Source: Hyphomicrobiales bacterium
Lineage (GTDB): Bacteria > Pseudomonadota > Alphaproteobacteria > Rhizobiales > Rhizobiaceae
Direction: 5' to 3'
Assembly (NCBI GenBank): GCA_900470155.1
Contig: UBZT01000009.1
Span: 1,075,524-1,139,523 of the forward strand
Length of the DNA: 64,000 nucleotides
Shown here: positions 1 to 10,207 of the stretch, one piece after another
Layout: every line of letters begins with the position of its first letter
How positions within the stretch are numbered: the first letter of the stretch is position 1
Notes under the pieces: model-generated
The model's database searches: none
What the model saw: only the letters and a program-made list of their open reading frames with translations
Told to the model about the DNA's origin: nothing
Position numbers and translations under genes: made by a program

Positions 1-563
1 ACGGTGACGTCGAGCGCCGATGTCGGCTCGTCGGCAATCAGCAGTTCCGGGCCGCAGACCAGCATCATCGCGATCATCACGCGCTGGCCCATGCCGCCGG
101 AAACCTCGTGCGGGTAGAGATCAAAGACACGCTCCGGATCGCGGATCTGCACCGCTTCCAGCATGGCAAGCGCTCGGGCGCGCGCCTCGCTCCGCGAGAT
201 CCGCTCGTGGGTCCGCAGCGTTTCCATGATCTGCCGGCCGATCGGCATGACCGGATTGAGGGAATATTTCGGATCCTGCAGGATCATCGCCAGCCGTTTG
301 CCACGCAGGGTCCGACGCTGCGAGGCCGAGGCCTTGAGCAGATCGGTTTCGCCGAACGCGAGCCTGTCGGCGGTGATCAGGGCGTGACCCGGCGTCAGCC
401 CCATGATGGCGCGGCCGGTCTGCGACTTGCCCGAGCCGGATTCGCCGACGATCCCAAGACGCTCCTTACCGAGGGTGAAATTTACCCCGCGCACCGCCTC
501 GATGGTGCCGGTGCGGGTTGGAAAACTGACCCTCAGGTTTTCGACTGTCAGAAGCGGCGTCAT
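1..563 (-). CDS. Peptide ABC transporter ATP-binding protein (DppD/OppD type), C-terminus cut off by window edge
   Basis: This is the N-terminal 187 residues of an ATPase that powers uptake of di- or oligopeptides through the two permeases encoded just upstream. The Walker A motif GESGSGKS lies at about residues 40-47, and the signature SGGMGQR and Walker B LLIADEP followed by the D-loop SALD are near the window edge. Proteins of this family are about 330 residues with a C-terminal oligopeptide-binding tail, so roughly 140 residues are missing to the left. The ATG overlaps the stop of the upstream permease gene by 4 bases (ATGA), which indicates a co-translated operon. The exact substrate is not visible. 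Confidence 0.9.
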   Translation of the reverse strand, partial: MTPLLTVENLRVSFPTRTGTIEAVRGVNFTLGKERLGIVGESGSGKSQTGRAIMGLTPGHALITADRLAFGETDLLKASASQRRTLRGKRLAMILQDPKYSLNPVMPIGRQIMETLRTHERISRSEARARALAMLEAVQIRDPERVFDLYPHEVSGGMGQRVMIAMMLVCGPELLIADEPTSALDVT

Positions 564-1492
564 TGGCCGGCCTCCTTCGGATCGAGCGCATCGCGAAGCC
601 CGTCGCCCAAAAGGTTGAAGCCGAGCGAGACGATCAGGATGGCAAAGCCCGGCATGGCGGCAACCCACCATTGGTCGAGGATGAAGCGGCGACCGGATGC
701 GATCATCGCGCCCCATTCGGGAAGCGGCGGCTGGGCGCCGAGACCGAGGAAGCCGAGGCCGGCGGCCGTCAGGATGATGCCCGCCATGTCGAGCGTCACG
801 CGCACGATCAGCGACGACATGCAGAGCGGAATGATGTGGAAGAGCACGATGCGCAGCGGCGAGGCTCCCATCAGCTTGACCGCCGAGATATAGTCGGAAT
901 TGCGGAAGGTCATCGTTTCGGCGCGCGCGATGCGGGCATAGGGCGGCCAGGACGTGATCGCGATGGCGAGAACGGCATTCTCGATGCCGGGACCAAGCGC
1001 CGCAACAAGTGCCAGCGCCAGGACCAGTTTCGGAAAGGCGAGGAAGATGTCGGTGATGCGCATCAGCACCGCATCGACCCAGCCACCGGCATAACCGGCA
1101 ACGGTGCCGACGATCAGGCCGATCGGTGCGGCGATGATCGCGACCAGCGCGATGACGAACAGCGTCAGCCGCGAGCCATGGATCAGCCGCGACAGGATAT
1201 CGCGCCCCTGGTCATCGGTGCCGAGCAGGTATCCTTCGGTTCCCGGCGGCAGCAGGCGCGCATTGCGCAGGTCGCCCTGCACAGGCGAATGCGGCGCCAG
1301 AATATCGGCAAAGGCGGCAACAAACAGCAACGCGATCAGGATGGCGAGACCGAACAACGCCAGCCGGTTTTCGGAGAACCGCCGCCAGATCATGTAGAGG
1401 CGGCCGCAGCGGGCCTGCCAGCGCGACTGCGGCCGGTCGGAGAGAAGCCATTGGCGAAGGCTCGGTTTTGCCGTGAGATCGGATCCGGTCAT
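560..1492 (-). CDS. Peptide ABC transporter permease, DppC/OppC type
   Basis: A 310-residue inner-membrane permease with the long cytoplasmic N-terminus typical of DppC. That is followed by about six hydrophobic segments and the binding-protein-dependent permease (EAA) loop, including [19 protein letters not shown], which contacts the ATPase. It should pair with the DppB-type permease encoded just before it, to which it is joined by a 4-base ATGA overlap. The length is normal for the family. Substrate preference (di-, oligopeptide or other) cannot be read from the sequence; the neighbouring dipeptidase and amidase point to peptides or amides. Confidence 0.93.
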   Translation of the reverse strand: MTGSDLTAKPSLRQWLLSDRPQSRWQARCGRLYMIWRRFSENRLALFGLAILIALLFVAAFADILAPHSPVQGDLRNARLLPPGTEGYLLGTDDQGRDILSRLIHGSRLTLFVIALVAIIAAPIGLIVGTVAGYAGGWVDAVLMRITDIFLAFPKLVLALALVAALGPGIENAVLAIAITSWPPYARIARAETMTFRNSDYISAVKLMGASPLRIVLFHIIPLCMSSLIVRVTLDMAGIILTAAGLGFLGLGAQPPLPEWGAMIASGRRFILDQWWVAAMPGFAILIVSLGFNLLGDGLRDALDPKEAGQ

Positions 1493-2556
1493 CGGCTGCG
1501 CGTCCTCGGGTCAAGCATGCGGTACAGAACGTCCGACAGGAGATTGATGGCGATGAATACGGAACCGATGACAATGGTCCCGCCGAGCACCGCATTCATG
1601 TCGGCATTCTGCAGCGAATTTGTGATGTAGAGGCCAAGGCCCGGCCAGGAGAAGATCGTCTCCGTCAACACGGAACCTTCCAGCAGGCCGGCATAGGAGA
1701 GTGCGATCACGGTGAGCAGCGGCACGGCGGCATTGCGCAGCGCATGGAACCAGATGATCCGCGTTTCCGACAGACCCTTTGCCCGGGCCGCGACGATATA
1801 TTCCTGCGAAAGCTCGTTCAGCATGAAGGAGCGTGTCATGCGGCTGATATAGGCGAGCGAAAAATACCCGAGCAGCGCGCCCGGCAGGATGATGTGGCGG
1901 AACAGGTCCCACAACACGTCCCACTGCCGCTGCATGGCGGCGTCGAGAAGGTAGAAGCCGGTGACCGGCGTGAAGCTGTATTCATAGACGATATCGACGC
2001 GCCCCGGATAGGCGACCCAGTTGAGCTTGGCATAGAAGAACAAGAGCGCCAAAAGGCCGAGCCAGAAGATCGGCACGGAATAGCCGATCAGCCCGATCAC
2101 GCGCACGATCTGGTCGGCGATCGAGCCGCGCTTGACGGCGGCAAGAATGCCGAGCGGCACGCCGAACAAGACGCCGATGATCGTGCCGACCGTGGCAAGC
2201 TCCATGGTCGCGGGGAATACCCTTGCGATATCGGTCAGCACCGGATTGGTGGTCAGCACAGACGTGCCGAAATCGCCACTGAGCACCTGGCGAATGTAGA
2301 TGAAGAACTGTTCGTAGAGCGGCAGGTTCAGGCCGAGTTCCTCGCGCACGCGCTCGACGACATGCGCCGGCGCACGATCGCCGACAATGGCGAGCGCGGG
2401 ATCGATCGGCACCACGCGACCGATGAAAAAAGTCACGGCCAGAAGGCCGAGATACGTCGTCACCACCGTCAGGATGAACTTCGACAGCGAGATGGCAAGC
2501 GCCGAGGCGCGCGCGCTATTGCGCCGCGCCTCGGTCCGATTGGAGACATCCGTCAA
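1489..2556 (-). CDS. Peptide ABC transporter permease, DppB/OppB type
   Basis: A 355-residue permease with an N-terminal transmembrane helix, the periplasmic loop GRVVPIDPALAIVGDRAPA characteristic of DppB proteins, about five further helices, and the EAA loop containing EYIVAARAKGLSETRI. It is slightly longer than Escherichia coli DppB because of a polar N-terminal extension and an insertion around residues 160-200. It lies 5 bases after the solute-binding-protein gene and overlaps the DppC-type gene by 4 bases, so the block is one operon. Confidence 0.93.
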   Translation of the reverse strand: MTDVSNRTEARRNSARASALAISLSKFILTVVTTYLGLLAVTFFIGRVVPIDPALAIVGDRAPAHVVERVREELGLNLPLYEQFFIYIRQVLSGDFGTSVLTTNPVLTDIARVFPATMELATVGTIIGVLFGVPLGILAAVKRGSIADQIVRVIGLIGYSVPIFWLGLLALLFFYAKLNWVAYPGRVDIVYEYSFTPVTGFYLLDAAMQRQWDVLWDLFRHIILPGALLGYFSLAYISRMTRSFMLNELSQEYIVAARAKGLSETRIIWFHALRNAAVPLLTVIALSYAGLLEGSVLTETIFSWPGLGLYITNSLQNADMNAVLGGTIVIGSVFIAINLLSDVLYRMLDPRTRSR

Positions 2557-2561
2557 GGGGA

Positions 2562-4202
2562 TCAGTCCTTGGAGACGGTGTAGACGAAGTTGGTGTCGAA
2601 GCTCGGTCCGAGCTTGTAATCCTTCACATTGTCCGAATAGCCGGCGATTTCCGTCTGCTGGAAGATCATCACGAACGGGCCGGTTGCGAGAACCTGCTTC
2701 TGCAGGTCTTCATAGATCGCCGCACGCTTTGCCGTGTCCTTCTCGAGCAGCGCGGCCTGGGTCTTGGCCGAAAGCTCCGTCGGATCCCAGGCATTGCGCC
2801 AGGCGAGCGTCTTGTTCTTGCCTTCGTCGGAATTGTCCGGGTTGAAGGTGAAGGTTTCGGCATTCGAGTTCGGGTCGAAATAGTCCGAACCCCACTGGCC
2901 GATATAGATGTCGTGCTGGCGGGCGCGGAATTTGGTCAGCGTCTGCTTACCATCACCCGGGATGATTTCCAGCTTGATGCCGGCCTGGGCCAGCGTCTGC
3001 TGGACGTTTTCGGCAATGCCGGTGACCGGCTGGGTGTTGCGCACATCCATGGTGACGGTAAAGCCGTCGGCCAGACCAGCCTTGGCCAGCAGTTCCTTCG
3101 CCTTGGCCACATCGAGTTTGTAGGGCTTGTCTTCAAGCGCGCCGAGCTGGCCGGACGGCAGGAAGGTCTGGTGGATCGAGCCGATGCCCTTGATCAGCGT
3201 TTCGCCGAGCGCATCGTAATCGACCAGATACTTGAAGGCCTCAATGACTTCCGGATTGGCCAGGTTCGGGTTCTTCTGGTTCAGGCTGAAATAATACAGC
3301 GTGCCCTTCGGTGCCGACGTGGTGGCAATGCCTTCCTTCTTCGCAACGGCCTCGAAATCGCCCGGCTCGAGATTGCGTGCAACGTCGATGTCGCCGTTTT
3401 CAAGCGCCAGACGCTGGCCGGCACTTTCCTTCATGTAGCGATAGATGACGCGGGCAAGCTTTGCCTTTTCGCCATAGAAATTGTCGTTGCGCTCAAGCAC
3501 GACCACTTCGTTGGCGCGCCATTCGCGGATCTTGAACGGACCCGAGCCGGCATAGCCGGTCTTGAGGAATTCGTTGCCGAAATCGGTGTCATACTTGTAT
3601 TCGGCCGTCGGCGTCATCGCCTTGGCCTTCTCGGTGACCAGCACCTTGTCGACGACCGAGGCAACCGTGGAGGTCAGCACGTTGAGCACGAAGCTCGGCG
3701 CATAGGCCTTGTCGACGGTGAGCACGAAGGTCGTGTCGTCGGTGGCTTTTGCCTTTTCGGTGACATTGTCACCGGTGAGGCCGAACTGGGTGAGCAGGAA
3801 GGCCGGCGACTTGTCGAGCTTGACGGCGCGCTCGAACGAATAGGCGACGTCTGCCGCCGTGATCGGGTTGCCGGAGGCAAACTTCAGCCCGGACTTGAGC
3901 TTGAACGTATAGGTCAGGCCGTCGTCGGAGGTGGTCCAGCTTTCGGCGAGGTCGCCGATGACCTTGGACGTATCGGCCGGATCGAGCGCGACCAGCTTGC
4001 TATAGGTGTTGGCAGTCACTTCCGCCGTCGAGATTTCGAAGGCTTCGCCCGGATCGAGCGTGATGATGTCGTCGATCGCCCAGGCCAGAACCAGCGTATC
4101 GGCCGGCGTCGCGGCATAGGCCTGCGGCCCACCCGCCAGGATCAGCGCGAGCGCCGCGCTGGTCGTCATCAACTTCAAGCGTTTATTGAATGAATTCATC
4201 AT
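2562..4202 (-). CDS. Peptide ABC transporter solute-binding protein (SBP_bac_5 family)
   Basis: A 546-residue periplasmic binding protein. A Sec signal peptide with a positively charged start and a hydrophobic core ends near residue 30 (PQAYA-ATP). The mature part shows SBP_bac_5 hallmarks: the early L-D-P-G segment, the ESWTTSDDGLTYTFKLKSGLKF stretch (quoted in part: residues about 85-105), and AYSFERAV. It should deliver peptides or a similar ligand to the DppBC-type permeases encoded downstream. A GGGG-containing ribosome binding site precedes two consecutive ATG codons; the first is used here. It is 51 bases downstream of the dipeptidase gene. Confidence 0.92.
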   Translation of the reverse strand: MMNSFNKRLKLMTTSAALALILAGGPQAYAATPADTLVLAWAIDDIITLDPGEAFEISTAEVTANTYSKLVALDPADTSKVIGDLAESWTTSDDGLTYTFKLKSGLKFASGNPITAADVAYSFERAVKLDKSPAFLLTQFGLTGDNVTEKAKATDDTTFVLTVDKAYAPSFVLNVLTSTVASVVDKVLVTEKAKAMTPTAEYKYDTDFGNEFLKTGYAGSGPFKIREWRANEVVVLERNDNFYGEKAKLARVIYRYMKESAGQRLALENGDIDVARNLEPGDFEAVAKKEGIATTSAPKGTLYYFSLNQKNPNLANPEVIEAFKYLVDYDALGETLIKGIGSIHQTFLPSGQLGALEDKPYKLDVAKAKELLAKAGLADGFTVTMDVRNTQPVTGIAENVQQTLAQAGIKLEIIPGDGKQTLTKFRARQHDIYIGQWGSDYFDPNSNAETFTFNPDNSDEGKNKTLAWRNAWDPTELSAKTQAALLEKDTAKRAAIYEDLQKQVLATGPFVMIFQQTEIAGYSDNVKDYKLGPSFDTNFVYTVSKD

Positions 4203-4253
4203 CCTATTATTCCCCTTCTTGGTTGTTGTGGATAACGATCGTATGGGCTCGCA

Positions 4254-5306
4254 CTACTCGTGCCAGGCCGATGCGAGTACTCTCAGCCAGTTTTCCCGGC
4301 AGATTTTGTCCACGTCTTCGCCACCGTAGCCAGCCACCTTCAGCGCTTCAACCAGCTTTTGATTGCCGGCCGCATCGGCGATGTCGGCAGGCACGGTCGC
4401 GCCGTCAAAATCGGAGCCGATGGCGACGCAATCGATGCCCATGCGCTCGACCAAATAGTCGATATGCTGGACCATGGCCGAGACCGGCGTGTCGGCGCTG
4501 TCGCGTGCATCCGGCCGCAGCATGGTGACGGCATAATTCAGGCCGACCAGACCCCGGCTTTCCTTAATCGCATCCAGCTGCCTGTCGGTCAGGTTGCGCG
4601 CAACCGGCGTCAGCGCATGCACATTGGAATGGCTGGCAATCAGCGGCTGGTCGGTGATCTTGGCGACATCCCAGAAACCCTTTTCGGTAATGTGCGCCAG
4701 ATCGACCAGAATGCCCAGCGCATAGCAGCGCTTGACCAGCGCCACGCCGGCATCCGTCAGACCGGGGCCGGTATCGGGCGACATCGGATAGGCGAACGGC
4801 ACGCCATGGCCGAAGATATTGTTGCGGCTCCAGACCGGACCGAGCGAACGCAAGCCAGACGCATGGAAGGTTTCCAGCACGTCGAGATCCCGGTCGATCG
4901 CCTCGCAGCCTTCCATATGCAAAACGGCGGCAAACACACCCTCTGCCATGGCCCGGCGGATATCAGCTGTCGAACGGCAAAGCCTCCAGGCTCCGGCCCG
5001 ATCGAGACGCTGCGCGACAGACGCCATTTCGAGCGCGATGTCGAGCGACCACTGGCGGTCCAGCGGCGGATCGAGCGGCGTGACATAGTGGCCAGCAGCA
5101 TCCGGCTCCTGCAACGAGAAATCATGCGGCGACGGAATGTAGATGGCGCAAAGGCCACCGGCCAGTCCGCCCTGCTTCGCACGCGGCCCGTCGATATGGC
5201 CAGCCGTCGTGCCCTGGGTGAATTCAACAACCGGATCTGTCCCGTCCTTGCGGCTGCGCCACAGGCGAAGCAACACGTCGTTATGGCCGTCGAAGATCAA
5301 GTCCAT
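4254..5306 (-). CDS. Membrane dipeptidase (renal dipeptidase family, peptidase M19)
   Basis: A 350-residue zinc dipeptidase of the M19 family, which hydrolyses dipeptides (some members act on D-amino-acid-containing dipeptides). Zinc-site motifs are visible: DGHND at residues 6-10, the glutamate in HMEGCEA, ASHSN in the middle, and IGSDFDG near the C-terminus. There is no signal peptide, so it is probably cytoplasmic despite the family name. Its position between an amidase and a peptide importer suggests that it cleaves what the importer brings in. The substrate is inferred only from family and context. Confidence 0.92.
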   Translation of the reverse strand: MDLIFDGHNDVLLRLWRSRKDGTDPVVEFTQGTTAGHIDGPRAKQGGLAGGLCAIYIPSPHDFSLQEPDAAGHYVTPLDPPLDRQWSLDIALEMASVAQRLDRAGAWRLCRSTADIRRAMAEGVFAAVLHMEGCEAIDRDLDVLETFHASGLRSLGPVWSRNNIFGHGVPFAYPMSPDTGPGLTDAGVALVKRCYALGILVDLAHITEKGFWDVAKITDQPLIASHSNVHALTPVARNLTDRQLDAIKESRGLVGLNYAVTMLRPDARDSADTPVSAMVQHIDYLVERMGIDCVAIGSDFDGATVPADIADAAGNQKLVEALKVAGYGGEDVDKICRENWLRVLASAWHE

Positions 5307-5461
5307 GAAAATGAATTCCGCTTTTCAGTCACACACGAGGAGAAGCGCGGTCCCCGTGATCGGGGGCTGGCAGTGTTAAGTCACGGTAGAACCGTGTGTT
5401 CAAATGGTAGGACCAAATCCCCTCGATATTCAAGGGTGAAAAATTTTTACTCCAAATGAAA

Positions 5462-6886
5462 CTATTCGAGCTTTGGATGGTGACCGAGCCAATCGGTTGC
5501 CTGCTCGTAGAGTGCCGAGAGAGATAGCACGTCGCCATCGCAACGCGGGCGGCCGATAAGCTGGAATCCGGTCGGCAATCCCTGCCCATTGAAGCCGGCC
5601 GGCAGTGCCGCCACCGGCAGACCGGCCATGCTTGGCCCGATCACCACCTCCATCCAGCGATGATAGGTATCCATGTGCCGGCCGGCAATCGTGCGCGGCC
5701 AGGGAATGTCTGCGTCGAAGGGGAAGACCTGGGCGGAAGGCGCGATCAGGTAGTCGTAGCGGTCGAAAAGCGTCAGCATCGCCTGGTACCAGAGCGTGCG
5801 CAGCGCCGAGGCCTCGTAGACGTCGCTGGCGGAAACCTTGAGCCCCGTCCGGACCTCATGCAGGATCTCCGGCTTGAGAGAACCGCGCTTGCCGGGATCC
5901 TCGTAGAAATCCCGCATGCTGCCGGCGGTGAAGAAGCCGCGCAGTGTCGTCCACGCCCACCACAGCCGTTCCATGTCGAAATCGGGCATGGCCTTTTCGA
6001 CCACGAAGCCAAGCCCGTCGAACACCTTCAACGCCTTCTCCGACAACGACAGCACACCGGGCTCGAACGGCAGATAGCCATCGTAGTCGCCAAGCCAGCC
6101 GATCCGGCCGCCCGCTTTGGCGATGGCTGGATCGAGCGCGATCGGTGCGCTGTCATAGGACGACGGATCACGCCGGTCATAGCCGGACTGTGTATTCAGC
6201 AGCGCCACCACGTCGGCCACAGAGCGCCCCATCGGCCCGGTTACCGCCAACTGGTTGAGATAGGTGTCGCGGCCCGGCAGCGACGGCACCCGGCCGAAGC
6301 TGGGGCGAAAGCCGACGACATTGTTGAACGCGGCCGGATTGCGCAAGGACCCCATCATGTCGCTGCCGTCGGCGACCGGTACAAGCCTTGCAGCCAGCGC
6401 CGCCCCTGCCCCACCGCTTGAGCCGCCGGCCGAGCGGGTGAGATCGTGAGGGTTGCGGGTCGTGCCGAAAACCGGATTGTAGCTATGCGACCCAAAGCCC
6501 CATTCGGGCGTATTGGTTTTGCCGATGATGATCGCGCCGGCAGCCCGGATCCGCGCCACCTGGATCTCGTCGAAATCGGGAACGAAGTCGCGAAAGAGCG
6601 GCGAACCATAGGTACACACGATGCCGGCCACTTCGGACAGGTCCTTGATCGCAATCGGCAAGCCGTGCATCCAGCCACGACTGCGACCGGCCGCCCGCTC
6701 GCGGTCGGCAGCCTGCGCCTCGGTCAGCAATTCGTCGTCCGGCCGCAGGCTGACGAGAGCGTTGATCTTCGGGTTCAGCGCGTGGATGCGCTTGAGATAG
6801 GCCGCCATCACCGCCTCGGCCGTGAGTTCACCGGACTGGATGGCGGCGGAAAGCGCGGTTGCGCCATGGGCGGTCGGATCGGTCAA
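5462..6886 (-). CDS. Amidase (amidase-signature family)
   Basis: Amidase of the Ser-cisSer-Lys family (GatA/AtzF superfamily), hydrolysing a carboxamide to acid and ammonia. The catalytic Lys is in PIAIKDLSEVAG, the cis-Ser region is AGGSSGGAGAA, and the nucleophile region reads GSDMMGSLRNPA, where most relatives have D-x-G-G-S; the G-S and Arg are kept. An ATG-started frame opens at 7000, but the TTG at 6886 is preceded by GGGAG six bases upstream and gives a 474-residue protein of normal family length, so TTG is preferred. It is first in a minus-strand cluster with the dipeptidase and peptide transporter, separated from the dipeptidase by 155 bases in which no strong signal was seen. Confidence 0.88.
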   Translation of the reverse strand: MTDPTAHGATALSAAIQSGELTAEAVMAAYLKRIHALNPKINALVSLRPDDELLTEAQAADRERAAGRSRGWMHGLPIAIKDLSEVAGIVCTYGSPLFRDFVPDFDEIQVARIRAAGAIIIGKTNTPEWGFGSHSYNPVFGTTRNPHDLTRSAGGSSGGAGAALAARLVPVADGSDMMGSLRNPAAFNNVVGFRPSFGRVPSLPGRDTYLNQLAVTGPMGRSVADVVALLNTQSGYDRRDPSSYDSAPIALDPAIAKAGGRIGWLGDYDGYLPFEPGVLSLSEKALKVFDGLGFVVEKAMPDFDMERLWWAWTTLRGFFTAGSMRDFYEDPGKRGSLKPEILHEVRTGLKVSASDVYEASALRTLWYQAMLTLFDRYDYLIAPSAQVFPFDADIPWPRTIAGRHMDTYHRWMEVVIGPSMAGLPVAALPAGFNGQGLPTGFQLIGRPRCDGDVLSLSALYEQATDWLGHHPKLE

Positions 6887-7349
6887 GGCAGGCTCCCGAA
6901 TGGCGGCATGGCGGACGCCGGATGATGGCCGAGGCGTCGCTGCCGTGTGTTGGCCCCAACGATGGAGTGCTGCCGCAAACGCGTCAAGCCGATGCTGCAC
7001 GCGTAAAACGCAGGCCTGTCATGCGCTTCGCGAAAATCTTCTCGGGCTTGCGAAATAAAAATGGTCAAACGACCAATTTAGAGGCAACATGCCATTAATC
7101 AGGCTGATCCGGACACGCCGAACGGATCAGACAAAAGCAACGGGAACATCGGCGAGACAGGGTAAAATGCGGATTTTCGGCGCTCTGCCTTGCGTCGCCG
7201 CACTGAGTGGAGGATTTCGCAGACCGCAATTGGGATGGCACGCGAATTGCGTGACGACAGTTGCAAAAAACAGTTGGCGATCCGCCCTGGCAGGTCGCGG
7301 CTGCGTGAAAACTCTCCACGCCTAAACCCAACATAAACGGGGGCACTGC
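6887..7349. other. 463-bp divergent intergenic region with two short palindromes
   Basis: Gene-poor region between the amidase cluster (leftward) and the polyamine-type transporter (rightward); it should hold both promoters. Two small dyads are visible: TGGTC-AAAC-GACCA at 7062-7075, which resembles the half-site arrangement bound by some GntR-family regulators, and CACGC-GAATT-GCGTG at 7239-7253. No regulator gene is adjacent, so operator function is only a suggestion. A 78-codon open frame at 7089-7325 has no recognisable domain and no good ribosome binding site, and is probably not a gene. Confidence 0.5.
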
Positions 7350-8450
7350 TTGAGTTCCATATCCCAGAAGGCAGCCATTGAGATCCGCGGCGTCAGCCGT
7401 GTTTATGGATCGGGCGGAGGCAAGGTGACCGCACTGGACGGCATCAACCTGACAATCCGCGAGAACGAATTTTTCACCCTGCTCGGACCGTCCGGCTGCG
7501 GCAAGACCACGCTCCTGCGGCTGATAGCCGGGTTCGATTTCCCGACCACCGGCGAGATCCTGCTCTATGGCGAGGACATCGCACCGCTTCCGCCATTCAA
7601 GCGGCCGGTCAACACGGTTTTCCAGAGCTACGCTCTCTTTCCCCATATGACGGTTGCCGAAAACATCGGCTTCGGACTGAAGATGCTCGGCAAGCCGGCA
7701 GCCGAGGTCAAGGCGCGCGTCGACGAGATGCTCGAACTGGTCCATATGGTGCCGATGCGCGATCGCCAGGTCAGCCAGATCTCCGGTGGCCAGCAGCAGC
7801 GCGTGGCGCTCGCCCGCGCGCTTGCCCCGAAGCCGAAGGTCCTGCTGCTCGACGAACCGCTGTCGGCCCTCGACTACAAGCTGCGCAAGGAAATGCAGAT
7901 CGAGCTGAAGCGGGTGCAGGCCGAAACCGGCATCACCTTCATCTTCGTCACCCATGACCAGGAAGAAGCGCTGACCATGTCGGACCGCATCGCGGTCATG
8001 TCGACCGGCAGCCTGCGCCAGGTGGGTTCGCCCTGGGACATCTACGACCGCCCGGCCGAACGTTTTGTCGCCGATTTCATCGGCGAGACGAACTTCCTCG
8101 AGGCCGATGTGCTGTCGGTCGAAGGTGACCGCGCCAGGGTCCGGCTCGCGTCGGGAACCGAAATTGCAGCGACCTTCCCGGATCAGACCACGCCGTCCGG
8201 CAGGGTCACCGTGGTCATCCGCCCGGAACATGCCCGCATCGCCGGCCCCGATTCAGCCTCGGTCCTGTCGGGCACGGTCGAGACGGTCGTCTATCTGGGA
8301 ACGGATACGCATATCCACATCCGGCTCGGCGACGGCGCACTGTTCATGATCCGCCAGCAGAATGCCCGCAGCGGTCATTGCGGCATCACCGAAGGCGATA
8401 CGGTCGGCATCGAGCTCAGCGACGATGTCGCGCAGATCCTGAGGGATTGA
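7350..8450 (+). CDS. Spermidine/putrescine-type ABC transporter ATP-binding protein (PotA-like)
   Basis: A 366-residue ATPase. Walker A is GPSGCGKTT at about residues 49-57, the signature is SGGQQQR, Walker B is [11 protein letters not shown], and the switch histidine is in [11 protein letters not shown]-terminal TOBE-like domain begins around residue 250. The start is a TTG; the cytoplasmic protein should energise the two permeases that follow. The gene order ATPase-permease-permease-binding protein is the classical pot order. Polyamines are the usual ligand, but related systems carry opines, iron or other cations. Confidence 0.92.
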   Translation: MSSISQKAAIEIRGVSRVYGSGGGKVTALDGINLTIRENEFFTLLGPSGCGKTTLLRLIAGFDFPTTGEILLYGEDIAPLPPFKRPVNTVFQSYALFPHMTVAENIGFGLKMLGKPAAEVKARVDEMLELVHMVPMRDRQVSQISGGQQQRVALARALAPKPKVLLLDEPLSALDYKLRKEMQIELKRVQAETGITFIFVTHDQEEALTMSDRIAVMSTGSLRQVGSPWDIYDRPAERFVADFIGETNFLEADVLSVEGDRARVRLASGTEIAATFPDQTTPSGRVTVVIRPEHARIAGPDSASVLSGTVETVVYLGTDTHIHIRLGDGALFMIRQQNARSGHCGITEGDTVGIELSDDVAQILRD

Positions 8451-8452
8451 CC

Positions 8453-9376
8453 ATGAGCGCGATGAAAACGGCCCCCGAAAATGCCAGATCGCGCGACATC
8501 AAGAACCGCTGGCTGCTCAGCCTGCCGGCGCTTCTCATCATTTTTGTTGCGGCCGCCGGACCGCTCCTCGTCATGCTGGTCTATTCGTTCATGGCGAAGG
8601 GCGACTACGGTGACGTGAAGTTCGGCGAATTCTCGTCTGAGGGCTGGTTCTCGGTCTTCTTCCAGCGCGACATGTTCGATGACACCCTCGGCCTCGCCAG
8701 TGCGCATATGTCGATCATCTGGCGCTCGATCCAGCTGTCGTTTTTGACCACGCTGCTGACCGTGATTCTCGGCTTCCCGACCGCCTATTTCATCGCCACA
8801 CGGCCGCCCAGTTCACGCGAGATCTGGGTCTTCCTGGTGACCATCCCCTTCTGGACCAATCTGCTGATCCGCACCTTTGCCATGCAGCAGGTGATCCGCA
8901 ACGAGGGACTGTTGAACAACGCGCTGATCTGGCTCGGTGTGATCAGCAGCCCTTTGCAGATCATGTATACCGACACGGCCAACCTGCTGGGCATGACCTA
9001 TGTCTACCTGCCGCTGATGGTCCTGCCGCTCTATGCCTCGATCGAGAAGCTCGACTTCAGGCTGGTCGAGGCGGGATATGACCTCTATGCCAACCGCTTC
9101 CAGGTGTTGCGGCGCATCGTCATCCCCCTGGTCATGCCCGGCATCATCGCCGGCTCGATCCTCGTTTTCATTCCCTCGCTCGGCGCCTATGTCATTCCGC
9201 GCGTGCTCGGCGGCGGCAAGAACATGATGCTCGGCAACCTGATCGAGATGCAGTTCGGCGCGGGTCGCAACTGGCCGCTCGGGGCCGCCATGTCGATCAC
9301 GCTGATGGCGCTGGTCATGGTCGCCTTGATCTTCTACGTGCGCAACGCCTCACGCTCGGGAGCAGGCCATGTTTAA
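8453..9376 (+). CDS. Polyamine-type ABC transporter permease (PotB-like)
   Basis: A 307-residue inner-membrane permease. An ATG-started frame opens further upstream inside the ATPase gene, but the ATG at 8453, two bases after that gene's stop, gives the expected short cytoplasmic N-terminus followed by the first helix LLSLPALLIIFVAAAGPL. About six hydrophobic segments and the EAA loop (ERLVEAGYDLYAN-type, near residue 205) are visible. The gene overlaps the next permease by 8 bases. Confidence 0.92.
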   Translation: MSAMKTAPENARSRDIKNRWLLSLPALLIIFVAAAGPLLVMLVYSFMAKGDYGDVKFGEFSSEGWFSVFFQRDMFDDTLGLASAHMSIIWRSIQLSFLTTLLTVILGFPTAYFIATRPPSSREIWVFLVTIPFWTNLLIRTFAMQQVIRNEGLLNNALIWLGVISSPLQIMYTDTANLLGMTYVYLPLMVLPLYASIEKLDFRLVEAGYDLYANRFQVLRRIVIPLVMPGIIAGSILVFIPSLGAYVIPRVLGGGKNMMLGNLIEMQFGAGRNWPLGAAMSITLMALVMVALIFYVRNASRSGAGHV

Positions 9377-10175
9377 GCCACGCTTCGACATCCGCGCCCA
9401 ACCGGGCTTCGGCTTCATCGCCCTCTTCACCTTCTTCGCGCTCTACCTGCCGATCGGCGCGCTTGTGGCCTATTCCTTCAATGGTGCGGAATCGCTGTCT
9501 CATTGGGACGGGTTCTCGCTACGCTGGTTTGCGGCCGCCTGGCAGAACTCTGCCGTGCAGGATGCGGCCATCCGCTCGCTGATCATCGCGGTCTGGGCTG
9601 CGACGCTTGCGACGATCGCGGCAACCATGGCCGCACTCGCAACCACCCGGACCGAGCCTTATCGCGGCCTGACCTTCAAATATGCGCTGATCAATCAACC
9701 GATCATGGTACCGGAGATCGTCACGGCCGTGGCGCTGTTGATCGTCTTCTCGCGGATCAAGGTCTGGACCGGTTATTCCGGCCTCGGCTACCTGATCGCC
9801 GCCCATACCGCGTTTTGCATACCCTTCGCCTATCTGCCGATCAGGGCCCGGCTGGAGAGCATGGACCTGACGCTGGAACGGGCTGCGGCAGACCTTTACG
9901 CCACCCCCTGGATGGCGTTCCGCCATGTGACTTTCCCGCTGCTGCGCCCTGCCCTGATCGCCGGTTTCATGCTGGCTTTCGTCATTTCGCTCGATGACGT
10001 CGTCATCACCGAATTCGTCAAATCCGGCGGACAGGACACGCTGCCCACCTACATGCTGGGTCAGTTGAGGCGTGAAACCACGCCCGAAATCAACGCGATC
10101 GCCACGGTCTTCCTGGCGCTGTCGACAGCGCTGGTCATCATCGTCTTCATCGTCAACAGGCGCAAACAACAATAA
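9369..10175 (+). CDS. Polyamine-type ABC transporter permease (PotC-like)
   Basis: A 268-residue second permease of the pair, with about six helices and an EAA loop containing ERAAADLYATPWMAF. The conserved segment SLDDVVITEFVKSGG in the C-terminal third is typical of PotC proteins. It overlaps the PotB-like gene by 8 bases and is followed after 32 bases by the binding-protein gene. Together with its neighbours it makes a complete importer. Confidence 0.92.
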   Translation: MFKPRFDIRAQPGFGFIALFTFFALYLPIGALVAYSFNGAESLSHWDGFSLRWFAAAWQNSAVQDAAIRSLIIAVWAATLATIAATMAALATTRTEPYRGLTFKYALINQPIMVPEIVTAVALLIVFSRIKVWTGYSGLGYLIAAHTAFCIPFAYLPIRARLESMDLTLERAAADLYATPWMAFRHVTFPLLRPALIAGFMLAFVISLDDVVITEFVKSGGQDTLPTYMLGQLRRETTPEINAIATVFLALSTALVIIVFIVNRRKQQ

Positions 10176-10207
10176 TTCGACGTCATAACAACAGAGAGGA
10201 ACGAACT

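Noticed and set aside
7089..7325. A 78-codon plus-strand ORF in the large divergent intergenic region
   Set aside because: No domain, no ribosome binding site and basic composition; probably chance.
7095..8231. A 378-codon minus-strand open frame opposite the PotA-like gene
   Set aside because: Shadow of the ATPase gene, whose Walker motifs are intact on the plus strand.
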